Shown here one piece after another: positions 1 to 6,097 of a DNA stretch of 10,149 nt. A program made the translations under genes and the position numbers. The DNA is taken from positions 1 through 10,149 of the forward strand of contig DASPMW010000030.1 in assembly GCA_035626855.1 (NCBI GenBank), given 5' to 3'. Position 1 is the first letter of the stretch, and each line of letters opens with the position of its first letter. Under the pieces are notes generated by a model, which was not told the origin of the DNA, searched no databases, and saw only the letters and a program-made list of their open reading frames with translations. The DNA is from JAPWJZ01 sp035626855 (GTDB taxonomy: Bacteria > Pseudomonadota > Alphaproteobacteria > Micavibrionales > UBA2020).

Positions 1-425
1 TCATGTTCCTCCGCCGAGGCTGCGCTGTCGGCATTATCGAAATCGACTTTAGTGGAGAAGGATTGGCGTTGCAACACCTGCTCATCGGGCGAGAGGATGG
101 CAATGAAATAGGGGAGCGCCATTTTCTTGGGCGCAAAACCCGCGTCGTTTTTCGCCACGCCGAAGCCGATCTTGATTTCCATATCGATGACGCCCGGATG
201 CTCGGCGCTGCAGGTGCCGGAAACGCCAAGCACCCGGCCCGTGGCGCTTACCTCGTCGCCATCGCCTTTGAAGACCGGGAAGACGCCGGAATCGGGCAGC
301 ATGCCGGTTTCCGGGCAGTCCGGAAGCGCCGGTTTATCGCCGAAGACCGATTGGGATATCCGGTCGGACATGCCGCAGCCGGCCAGCAGCAAAAGCGCGC
401 AGATTGCAGGCAAAAAACGTTTCAT
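1..425 (-). CDS. Putative outer-membrane or periplasmic lipoprotein, C-terminus beyond left edge
   Basis: An open frame runs from an ATG at 425-423 leftward to the window edge without a stop, giving 141 residues of an incomplete protein. The first 17 residues form a lipoprotein signal peptide: a short basic start (MKRF), a hydrophobic core, and the lipobox LAGC with the lipidated cysteine at position 17. After a short linker the mature part has two cysteines (37 and 72) that could form a disulfide, then a region predicted to be beta-rich (about residues 60-130). A good ribosome binding site, AAGGAG, lies 5 nt upstream of the ATG and decides the start. The pattern of CP near residue 37, a Gly-Asp-rich stretch, a V-x-G-x-C motif and a PYF motif near 105 resembles, from memory, a family of uncharacterised alphaproteobacterial lipoproteins; I cannot confirm this. 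It is divergent from ispH. The function is unknown. Confidence 0.85.
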   Translation of the reverse strand, partial: MKRFLPAICALLLLAGCGMSDRISQSVFGDKPALPDCPETGMLPDSGVFPVFKGDGDEVSATGRVLGVSGTCSAEHPGVIDMEIKIGFGVAKNDAGFAPKKMALPYFIAILSPDEQVLQRQSFSTKVDFDNADSAASAEEH

Positions 426-430
426 CACGG

Positions 431-436
431 CTCCTT
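431..436 (-). promoter_or_regulatory. Ribosome binding site of the lipoprotein gene
   Basis: On the minus strand the sequence reads AAGGAG, followed by a 5-nt spacer (CCGTG) and the ATG at 425. This is a near-ideal Shine-Dalgarno site. It shows that the leftward frame is really translated, although the gene has no stop inside the window. Confidence 0.75.
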
Positions 437-452
437 TGGCGGGTTTCGGCAC

Positions 453-481
453 ACCTTAACGCGCTTAACCGCTCGACTCAA
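453..481 (-). promoter_or_regulatory. Candidate sigma70-type promoter for the lipoprotein gene
   Basis: Minus-strand -35 TTGAGT (481-476), a 17-nt spacer and -10 TAAGGT (458-453). The -35 is close to the alphaproteobacterial TTGAC core, while the -10 is weak. Transcription would start near 446, leaving a leader of about 20 nt that contains the AAGGAG site. The -35 overlaps the -35 proposed for ispH on the other strand. Inferred by eye. Confidence 0.4.
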
Positions 482-501
482 GGGTCGGGCAACCTTATAT
501 T
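473..501 (+). promoter_or_regulatory. Candidate ispH promoter, leaderless type
   Basis: -35 TCGACT (473-478, one mismatch to TTGACT), a 17-nt spacer, and -10 TATATT (496-501). The -10 ends 7 nt before the ATG at 509, so the predicted transcription start falls on or just before the start codon. No Shine-Dalgarno sequence is present between the -10 and the ATG. The arrangement matches a leaderless mRNA. Confidence 0.6.
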
Positions 502-508
502 CCGTAGC

Positions 509-1450
509 ATGGAAAAGCCGCCGCTCACCATTTTGCTGGCGAGCCCGCGCGGATTTTGCGCCGGCGTCGACCGCGCGATCGAGATTGTCGAGAAATCGCT
601 GCAGAAATTCGGCGCGCCCGTCTATGTCCGCCACGAAATCGTCCATAACAAGCATGTCCTTGAAGACCTGCGCGCCAAGGGGGCGATTTTCGTCAAGGAG
701 CTCGACGAAGTGCCGGAGGGCTCGCCGGTTATATTCTCCGCCCATGGCGTGCCCAAGCGCGTGCCGGAAGAGGCGCAGAAGCGTAACATGATCTTCGTCG
801 ACGCTACCTGCCCGCTCGTGAGCAAGGTGCATCGCGAGGCTGAAATGCACAATAAGATGGGACACCATATCCTGCTGATCGGCCATGCCGGTCACCCGGA
901 GGTGATCGGCACGATGGGACAGCTGCCTGAGGGGTCGGTCACGCTGATCGAAACGGTCGAGGATGTCGCGCGGCTCGATATTCACCCTGACAGAATCGCC
1001 TATGTCACGCAGACCACCCTGTCGATCGACGATACCCAGGAAATTGTGGCCGCGCTGCGCCTACGCTACCCGCAGGTGACCGCGCCGAAGAAGGAAGATA
1101 TCTGCTACGCGACGACGAACCGCCAGTTGGCCGTGAAGGATATCGCGCCGCGCGCGGATGCGGTGATTGTGATCGGTTCGAAAAATTCATCAAATTCCAA
1201 CCGCCTTGTCGAGGTCGCGAGGGCATATGGCGCGAAGCAGGCATATCTTGCCGATCGCGCCGAAGACCTGCCTTGGGACGAACTGAAAAATATCCGCGTG
1301 CTCGGCGTCACGGCTGGCGCATCCGCGCCGGAAGTTCTTGTGCAGCGCGTCATTGAAATGGCCCGCGAGCTTTTCGACGTGACGCTGGAAACGACGGTAG
1401 TTGCTGAAGAAACGGTGACTTTCAAAATTCCGCGCATCCTCGCCACCTGA
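509..1450 (+). CDS. ispH: 4-hydroxy-3-methylbut-2-enyl diphosphate reductase (IspH/LytB)
   Basis: IspH is a cytoplasmic iron-sulfur enzyme. It converts HMBPP to IPP and DMAPP in the last step of the MEP isoprenoid pathway. The protein is 313 residues, close to the E. coli length of 316. The three cluster-binding cysteines are visible at residue 17 (RGFCAGVDRA), 101 (DATCPLVSKVH) and 199 (DICYATTNRQ). Substrate-binding histidines are at 42 (HEIVHN), 79 (SAHGVP) and 129, with the proton-relay glutamate at 131 in the GHPEV motif. The conserved TQTTLS (168-172) and GSKNSSNSNRL (223-233) motifs are also present. The frame stays open further upstream to 404, but that would overlap the divergent lipoprotein gene and its signal peptide; the family N-terminus fits the ATG at 509. 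A promoter -10 box ends 7 nt before this ATG and there is no Shine-Dalgarno sequence, so translation is probably leaderless. It lies near thrB and rnhA, a familiar alphaproteobacterial grouping. Confidence 0.97.
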   Translation: MEKPPLTILLASPRGFCAGVDRAIEIVEKSLQKFGAPVYVRHEIVHNKHVLEDLRAKGAIFVKELDEVPEGSPVIFSAHGVPKRVPEEAQKRNMIFVDATCPLVSKVHREAEMHNKMGHHILLIGHAGHPEVIGTMGQLPEGSVTLIETVEDVARLDIHPDRIAYVTQTTLSIDDTQEIVAALRLRYPQVTAPKKEDICYATTNRQLAVKDIAPRADAVIVIGSKNSSNSNRLVEVARAYGAKQAYLADRAEDLPWDELKNIRVLGVTAGASAPEVLVQRVIEMARELFDVTLETTVVAEETVTFKIPRILAT

Positions 1451-1492
1451 CCAAAGTTCCCCGGTAAATTTTCGCTTCTTTCAAATAAGCCC

Positions 1493-1520
1493 TTGCCTTT
1501 GAAACTTGCCGCCATATAGT
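1493..1520 (+). promoter_or_regulatory. Candidate promoter for the 174-residue hypothetical gene
   Basis: -35 TTGCCT (1493-1498), a 16-nt spacer and -10 TATAGT (1515-1520), in the 140-nt gap after ispH. Transcription would start near 1527, giving a leader of about 64 nt. The -10 box sits inside a perfect inverted repeat (listed separately). No hairpin with a U-tract ending ispH transcription was seen in the gap, so read-through from ispH is also possible. Confidence 0.5.
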
Positions 1521-1526
1521 GGCGGC
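1508..1526. repeat. 7-bp inverted repeat centred on the -10 box
   Basis: GCCGCCA, then TATAG, then TGGCGGC: a perfect 7-bp dyad with a 5-nt centre. It covers the proposed -10 element upstream of the 174-residue gene. It could be an operator for a dimeric repressor, or chance in GC-rich DNA. It has no U-tract behind it, so it is not a convincing terminator. Confidence 0.5.
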
Positions 1527-1590
1527 CATTCGGAAGAATATTCGTTAGACAGAACCGGCACCGCGACGCTTGAGCAAGAAAGGCGAAGAG

Positions 1591-2115
1591 ATGACCAAAA
1601 CGTATTGCCTGACGATCGAAGTCGAGAGCAAGACGATCACGAACGGCCTTGGCTATATGGTTGCGTTCAACCTGCCTGATGACGATGAAAAAATTCTCCG
1701 GCAAAAAGGTTTCCAAGCCTGGGCTGACCAGGTTAAGGATGCCGTGCTTAGCGCGGGCGATGCCGTTTACGACTGCGACCCCTATACCAAGAAACTGGCG
1801 ATCGCGGAGCTCATGAACGAACTCGCGGACCTGAACGCCGCGAGCCCGATTCAGATCGCCGGCGATGCCGAAGTGCCCGCAGTGCAGATCCAGTCGAGCA
1901 ACCCCTATGACAACCGTATCGAGATCGATTTCACCGATGCGGACGGCCATTACAGCGTGATCGAGAAGGGCCTCGCCGATCTCGAGCGCCGCACGATCAC
2001 GGCGCATGGCGCGACCGGGCTTGTGGATGGCACGCGCCGCCATTTCCCGTTTACGCAGCAGCCACCGGCCTTTGGGGTACCCAAGGTCCCGAAGCCCCCT
2101 GCCCTGCGCCCCTGA
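1591..2115 (+). CDS. Uncharacterised 174-residue protein between ispH and thrB
   Basis: I do not recognise this protein. The product is soluble, with no signal peptide or membrane segment, and is acidic in its first two thirds. It has a predicted beta start (residues 3-27), an alpha-helical middle (about 34-84, including a helix ELMNELADL at 73-81), a beta segment near 107-125, and a proline-rich tail from 153 onward (QQPPAFGVPKVPKPP). The ATG at 1591 is preceded by AGGCG with 7-nt spacing. A TTG at 1570 in the same frame would add 7 residues but lacks a ribosome binding site. Its codon use resembles its neighbours', and the opposite-strand open frame here has no recognisable domain. It stands between ispH and thrB, which usually lie close together in alphaproteobacteria, so it is an extra gene in a conserved block. 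It appears to have its own promoter. The function is unknown. Confidence 0.8.
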   Translation: MTKTYCLTIEVESKTITNGLGYMVAFNLPDDDEKILRQKGFQAWADQVKDAVLSAGDAVYDCDPYTKKLAIAELMNELADLNAASPIQIAGDAEVPAVQIQSSNPYDNRIEIDFTDADGHYSVIEKGLADLERRTITAHGATGLVDGTRRHFPFTQQPPAFGVPKVPKPPALRP

Positions 2116-2130
2116 GGCTTTCACGCCGCT

Positions 2131-2159
2131 TTGCAGGCAGGGCGCGTTTGCGCTATCCT
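2131..2159 (+). promoter_or_regulatory. Candidate thrB promoter, leaderless type
   Basis: -35 TTGCAG (2131-2136), a 17-nt spacer and -10 TATCCT (2154-2159), all in the 51-nt gap after the preceding gene. The -10 ends 7 nt before the ATG at 2167, the same distance as at ispH, and no Shine-Dalgarno sequence intervenes. This would start the thrB-rnhA transcript at or next to the start codon. Confidence 0.55.
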
Positions 2160-2166
2160 GCCCCTT

Positions 2167-3132
2167 ATGGCCGTTTATACCCAGATTTCCGCGGAGGAGA
2201 TAAAATCCGCCCTCGCCGCCTTTGACCTAGGCGAGCTGAAATCCTTCGAAGGCATTGCGGAGGGGGTCGAGAATTCCAACTACCGTATCGAGACCACGGC
2301 AGGGCAATATGTCCTGACCCTGATCGAAAAACGCGCGCAGCCGGATGAGCTGCCGTTCTATACCGGCTTCATGGCGCACCTATCCGCGGCCGGGGTACCT
2401 GCTGCGCAGATCATCGAGGACCGGCAGGGGAAACGCTTTTTTACGCTCGCCAATCGCCCTGCCCTGCTCGCGCGGTTTATCGAGGGCAGCTGGCCGCGCG
2501 AAGTGTATCCCCATCACTGCCAGGCGATCGGCGAGATGCTGGCGCGCATGCACCGGGCCGGTCGCGGCTTTCCAATGAAGCGGCACAACACCATGGGCTT
2601 TCAGGCCTGGGAAGGGCTCATCCATGCCTGCGCGGACCGCGCGGACGAAGTCGAGCCCGGCTTGTTCGAGATGCTGGAGGCGGAGCTGCGGTACCTGAAG
2701 GCCCACTGGCCGAAATTCCTGCCCAAGGGCGCGGTCCATGCCGACCTGTTTCCGGACAACGTGTTTTTCCAGGACGAAAAAATCTCCGGCGTGATCGATT
2801 TTTACTTTTCCTGCTGGGATACGCTCGCCTATGACCTGATGCTGACCTTCAATCCCTGGTGCTTTGACTGGAAGGGCGATCTTGACCAAGGCCGTGCGCA
2901 TGCCTTCTTCACGCAATATCAGCTGGGCCGGCCTCTTGCTAAAAATGAACTGAAGGCGCTTCCCTTTTTCGGGCGCGCGGCCGCTGTGCGCATCATTGCG
3001 ACCCGTCTCTATGACTGGCTCAATCCGGTCGAGGGCGCGCTGGTGCGCGCAAAGGACCCGATGGAGCATGTCAAAATCCTGCGCTACCATCAAAAAGTCG
3101 CCTCCCTCGCCGATTACGGCATCGCCGTTTAA
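2167..3132 (+). CDS. thrB: Homoserine kinase, type II (ThrB, APH fold)
   Basis: This cytoplasmic kinase phosphorylates L-homoserine with ATP, the step before threonine synthase. At 321 residues it matches the type II homoserine kinases of alphaproteobacteria, which have the aminoglycoside phosphotransferase fold and are unrelated to the GHMP-type ThrB of E. coli. The N-terminus (MAVYTQIS, then the GIAEGVENSNY motif at 29-39) is typical of the family. Lys55 in the beta strand LTLIEK is the likely ATP-contacting lysine. The catalytic loop HADLFPDN (191-198) carries the base Asp193 and Asn198, and the metal-binding Asp211 lies in GVIDFY. An upstream in-frame TTG at 2131 would add 12 residues but falls on the proposed -35 box and does not match the family start. 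rnhA follows after 3 nt, suggesting one transcript and translational coupling. Confidence 0.96.
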   Translation: MAVYTQISAEEIKSALAAFDLGELKSFEGIAEGVENSNYRIETTAGQYVLTLIEKRAQPDELPFYTGFMAHLSAAGVPAAQIIEDRQGKRFFTLANRPALLARFIEGSWPREVYPHHCQAIGEMLARMHRAGRGFPMKRHNTMGFQAWEGLIHACADRADEVEPGLFEMLEAELRYLKAHWPKFLPKGAVHADLFPDNVFFQDEKISGVIDFYFSCWDTLAYDLMLTFNPWCFDWKGDLDQGRAHAFFTQYQLGRPLAKNELKALPFFGRAAAVRIIATRLYDWLNPVEGALVRAKDPMEHVKILRYHQKVASLADYGIAV

Positions 3133-3135
3133 GTC

Positions 3136-3609
3136 ATGAAACATGTCCACCTGTTCACCGATGGCGCCTGCAGCGGCAATCCCGGCCCGGGCGGCTGGGC
3201 CGCGCTGCTGCGCTACGGCCGCCACGAAAAAGAACTGACCGGCGGCGAAGGGCTCACCACCAATAACCGCATGGAGATGACGGCGGTCATTGAGGGGCTT
3301 CGCGCCGTGAAATCCCCCTGCCATGTGACGATCCACACCGACAGCCAGTATGTGCTGAAGGGCGTAACCGAATACCTGCAGGGCTGGAAGAAACGCGGCT
3401 GGAAGACGGCCGACAAAAAAGACGTCAAGAATCGCGATCTTTGGGAGCAGATGGATGCGCTGCTCGGCCTCAACAAGCTTGAATGGATCTGGGTGCGCGG
3501 CCATGCCGGGCACCCCGAGAACGAGCGTGTAGATGCGCTGGCGCGCGCGGCTGTGCCGAAGCGCGAATCGGCCCCGTCCGCCGCCGTCGAGCCCGATGCG
3601 CCCGCGTAA
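3136..3609 (+). CDS. rnhA: Ribonuclease HI
   Basis: RNase HI cuts the RNA strand of RNA/DNA hybrids, removing R-loops and primers in the cytoplasm. The 157-residue protein has the full catalytic set: Asp9 (LFTDGACSGNPG), Glu47 (NNRMEM), Asp69 (HTDSQYV), His123 (RGHAGHPENE) and Asp133 (RVDALA). These match E. coli D10, E48, D70, H124 and D134. The basic handle region (about 82-99, GWKKRGWKTADKK) is present, as in E. coli-type enzymes. The last 15 or so residues are Ala-, Pro- and Glu-rich and go beyond the catalytic fold; such tails are probably disordered. The start lies 3 nt after the thrB stop with no clear Shine-Dalgarno sequence, so translation probably depends on ribosomes finishing thrB. 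Confidence 0.97.
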   Translation: MKHVHLFTDGACSGNPGPGGWAALLRYGRHEKELTGGEGLTTNNRMEMTAVIEGLRAVKSPCHVTIHTDSQYVLKGVTEYLQGWKKRGWKTADKKDVKNRDLWEQMDALLGLNKLEWIWVRGHAGHPENERVDALARAAVPKRESAPSAAVEPDAPA

Positions 3610-3738
3610 AGAGCCGCTGGCCGGGCGCTAGGGAACCTGCGGGATTATTAATCATTCGTTAGTGACTGGTGGCGCATCCTGAAGGAAGGATCGCCGATGC
3701 CGTTTCAACAGCCCGCCGAACATCGGGCCGCGCTAACA

Positions 3739-3750
3739 GGAGGAGACTCC
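3739..3750 (+). promoter_or_regulatory. Strong Shine-Dalgarno site within a mini-hairpin, 127-residue gene
   Basis: AGGAGGAG (3738-3745 region) stands about 7 nt before the ATG at 3751, the strongest ribosome binding site on the plus strand of this window. The bases GGAG (3739-3742), GAGA (3743-3746) and CTCC (3747-3750) can fold into a 4-bp stem with a GNRA-type tetraloop ending right at the start codon. The stem is short, and any masking of the site would be weak. Confidence 0.6.
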
Positions 3751-4134
3751 ATGAGACAGCAACAGCCTTATGCCCTGCCCCATGCCGTTCCGCAGGCCGA
3801 TACGCTGACCAAACATTTCCTGATGCAGTTCATGCACGAGTTCCAGCGCCAAAAGGCCCCGGTCGCCGAGGCGCGCATTTATGCCGCGATCGAGCAGACC
3901 GCCGGCAAAACGGGCAGTGCGCCCGAAGTTGTCGCCCGCGCGCTGGTGGAAAGCGGGCTGCGCGCCCCGCGCGATTCATTCCCGCATAAGTTTGTGCAGA
4001 ATGTCGAGCACAGCGCGGTGCAACCCAAATGGACGCCGAAGGCCGCGACCGAACAGCAGCGGGAACTGGTGCATTTCTGGTGGTCCCAGGACAACGCGAC
4101 TACTGGTTATAAACGGGGATATCGCTTCCATTAA
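3751..4134 (+). CDS. Uncharacterised 127-residue protein
   Basis: I do not recognise this protein. It is soluble, with no signal peptide or membrane segment. A Gln- and Pro-rich start (1-16) leads into a probable helical bundle: helices near 18-35 (TLTKHFLMQFMHEFQRQ), 38-51 and 57-69. A tail from about 75 is rich in His, Trp and basic residues and includes HFWWSQD (107-113). The start at 3751 is chosen for its strong AGGAGGAG site. A second in-frame ATG at 3697, giving 145 residues, also has a good site (AAGGA, 6-nt spacing), so either or both may be used. The 141-nt gap after rnhA shows no clear promoter or terminator, so transcription may come from the thrB promoter. The last 35 bp overlap, head to head, the end of the penicillin-binding protein gene on the other strand. 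The function is unknown. Confidence 0.75.
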   Translation: MRQQQPYALPHAVPQADTLTKHFLMQFMHEFQRQKAPVAEARIYAAIEQTAGKTGSAPEVVARALVESGLRAPRDSFPHKFVQNVEHSAVQPKWTPKAATEQQRELVHFWWSQDNATTGYKRGYRFH

Positions 4135-6082
4135 AGCGGCGCCTGATCTTCTGCTTCGGCGGGCTGTCCTCCCCCCAGCTGTTCCGCAGCCGGTCGAGCA
4201 GGTTGGAAAAGCCTGATTCATCCTGCACATCCCCGAGCGGCATTTCGCGCCCCGAGCTTTTAACCGGAACATTGATTGCCGCTTCCATGTAATCATGCCA
4301 CAGCCGCGCCGGGTATTTACCGCCGGTAACGCCCGCCATCGGCGTATTGTCGTCATTGCCCATCCAGACGCCCGTGACCAGGTTGTTGGTATAGCCGATG
4401 AACCACGCATCGCGGTAGTCCTGCGTTGTGCCCGTCTTGCCCGCAACATGCCCGCGGCTGAGTTGCGCCGCCTGCCCCGTGCCCTGCGCGACAACCTGAA
4501 CCAGCATGTCGTCAAGCTGCGCCACATCCCGCGCGCTGAACAGGCGCATGCCGCCCGCCCCTTCGCGCGTGAACAGCACGTTGCCCTCGCTGTCGGTGAC
4601 GCTGAGCACCGCATAGGGCCAAATCGAATGGCCGCCATTGCCGATTTCGGCATAGGCTTGGGTCATTTCCAGCAACGTCGATTCCCCCGCGCCAAGGCCG
4701 GTTGCGAGTTCCGGCCGGAACTTCCCGGTGAGGCCGAGGCGCTGCACGACATCGAGCAGCCGGCCGACCCCGATTTCCTGCAGCAGCCGCACGGTCGCCG
4801 CGTTCAGCGAATGTGCCAGCGCCTGCGTCAGCGTCACGCGGCCATTATATTGGCCTTCGTAATTCTTCGGGCTGTAATTGCCGACGCGGACCGGTGAATC
4901 CTCGATCACGTCGTCTTTGCTGTATCCCGCCTCCAGCGCGGCGAGGTAAACGAAGGGCTTGAAGGAAGAACCGGTCTGGCGCTGCGCGACCGTAGCGCGG
5001 TTATACTGGCTTTCAGTGTAATCGACCCCGCCGATCAGGGCGAGCACCGCGCCATCCATGCTCATGGTCACAAGCGCCGCCTGGCTCACCCTGGCGTCCG
5101 GCGTCACCTGCGCAAACAGCGCCTTCTGCCGCGCTTCCGCCAGCAGCTGCAGTTCAGGGTTGAAAGTCGTCCTGATGGCCAGGTCGCGCTCGCTGTTCGC
5201 GACGTAGGCATCGACCTGGTCAAGCACCCAGTCCGCGAAGTAGCGGTTGAGCGTGCCGGCATTCGCGCCCGCGAGCGTGATGCGCGCGTTTTTGATTTCC
5301 TGCTTCTCCATATCCGCGCCGATATACCCTGCGTCTTCCATCGATTTGATGACGACCTTGGCGCGTTCGCGCGCGAGCTTGGGATTTGCGTTCGGGGAGA
5401 AGCGCGACGGCGCCTTCAGCAGGCCCGCCAGCACGGCGCCTTCGAACAGCGTCACCTCGGTTGCGTTCTTGCCGAAATAGGTGCGCGCGGCGGCATCGAT
5501 GCCATAGGCTCCGGAGCCAAAATAAACACGGTTGAGGTAGGCGGTGAGGATATCGTCCTTGGAGTGCTTGGCGTCGATAATAACCGCAAGCAGCGCCTCC
5601 TGCACCTTGCGGCGGATGGTCTTGTCGGGCGTGAGGAACAGGTTCTTGGCGAGCTGCTGGGTGATCGTCGAGCCGCCCTGCACCCAGTGGCGGGCGCGGA
5701 TATTGGCGAGCATGGCGCGTGCAAGGCCGATCGGGTCGATGCCGAAATGGTCGTAGAAGCGCCTGTCCTCGGTCGCGAGTACCGCCGCCGTCACATAGGG
5801 TGGCAGGTCCTTGACGTTGACCACGTCCCCCTTCAGCCCGCCATAGCGGGCAATGAGGGAGCCGTCGGCCGCGAGGATGCTGATGCTGGGCCGCGTCTCG
5901 AGCGCCTTTACCTCGCTGGTGTCCGGCATATCCAAAAGGCACCAGCTGACGAAGACAAGGCCGAGCGCGAAGCACCAAAGCCCCCCAATGAAGCAAAAGC
6001 GCATAAAAGGACGGAAGCCGCCCGTGCGGCGGCTTCGCGTTTTAGTCTTGGTCGGTTTGCTTTTGGGTTTGCGCCTTGGCAA
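4100..6082 (-). CDS. Class A penicillin-binding protein (glycosyltransferase/transpeptidase)
   Basis: This bifunctional peptidoglycan synthase polymerises lipid II and cross-links the glycan strands in the periplasm. The 660-residue protein has a basic cytoplasmic tail (1-20), one membrane anchor (about 28-50), a GT51 glycosyltransferase domain (about 68-240) and a transpeptidase domain (about 335-600). GT51 motifs are EDRRFYDHFG (catalytic Glu105), GGSTITQQLAKN (136-147), RKVQEALLA (158-166) and ILTAYLNRVYFG (178-189). Transpeptidase motifs are SSFK (Ser372, Lys375), SLN (425-427) and KTGTT (549-553), so both activities look intact. It is shorter than E. coli PBP1A (850) and has little room for an extra domain between the two catalytic domains. 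The start is a TTG at 6082; the first in-frame ATG (Met27) would remove the basic tail and has no ribosome binding site. The frame opens 15 nt after the thiolase stop, in the same reading frame, so it is probably co-transcribed with the thiolase. Confidence 0.94.
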   Translation of the reverse strand: MPRRKPKSKPTKTKTRSRRTGGFRPFMRFCFIGGLWCFALGLVFVSWCLLDMPDTSEVKALETRPSISILAADGSLIARYGGLKGDVVNVKDLPPYVTAAVLATEDRRFYDHFGIDPIGLARAMLANIRARHWVQGGSTITQQLAKNLFLTPDKTIRRKVQEALLAVIIDAKHSKDDILTAYLNRVYFGSGAYGIDAAARTYFGKNATEVTLFEGAVLAGLLKAPSRFSPNANPKLARERAKVVIKSMEDAGYIGADMEKQEIKNARITLAGANAGTLNRYFADWVLDQVDAYVANSERDLAIRTTFNPELQLLAEARQKALFAQVTPDARVSQAALVTMSMDGAVLALIGGVDYTESQYNRATVAQRQTGSSFKPFVYLAALEAGYSKDDVIEDSPVRVGNYSPKNYEGQYNGRVTLTQALAHSLNAATVRLLQEIGVGRLLDVVQRLGLTGKFRPELATGLGAGESTLLEMTQAYAEIGNGGHSIWPYAVLSVTDSEGNVLFTREGAGGMRLFSARDVAQLDDMLVQVVAQGTGQAAQLSRGHVAGKTGTTQDYRDAWFIGYTNNLVTGVWMGNDDNTPMAGVTGGKYPARLWHDYMEAAINVPVKSSGREMPLGDVQDESGFSNLLDRLRNSWGEDSPPKQKIRRRFNGSDIPVYNQ

Positions 6083-6097
6083 AACTCTCGCGGGTGA

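Noticed and set aside
3..791. Plus-strand open frame of 262 codons at the left end
   Set aside because: It is antisense to the lipoprotein and then out of frame with ispH; composition is Arg-rich, typical of a shadow frame.
1105..2124. Minus-strand open frame of 339 codons opposite ispH and the hypothetical gene
   Set aside because: It spans two plus-strand genes, including the certain ispH, shows no domain, and is explained by GC-rich codon bias leaving the antisense frame open.
2380..3513. Minus-strand open frame of 377 codons opposite thrB and rnhA
   Set aside because: Both sense genes have complete catalytic motifs; the antisense product has no recognisable feature.
3610..3696. Possible rnhA terminator or promoter
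   Set aside because: There is a GC-rich stretch followed by AT-rich bases, but I could find neither a convincing stem with a U-tract nor a -35/-10 pair with proper spacing.
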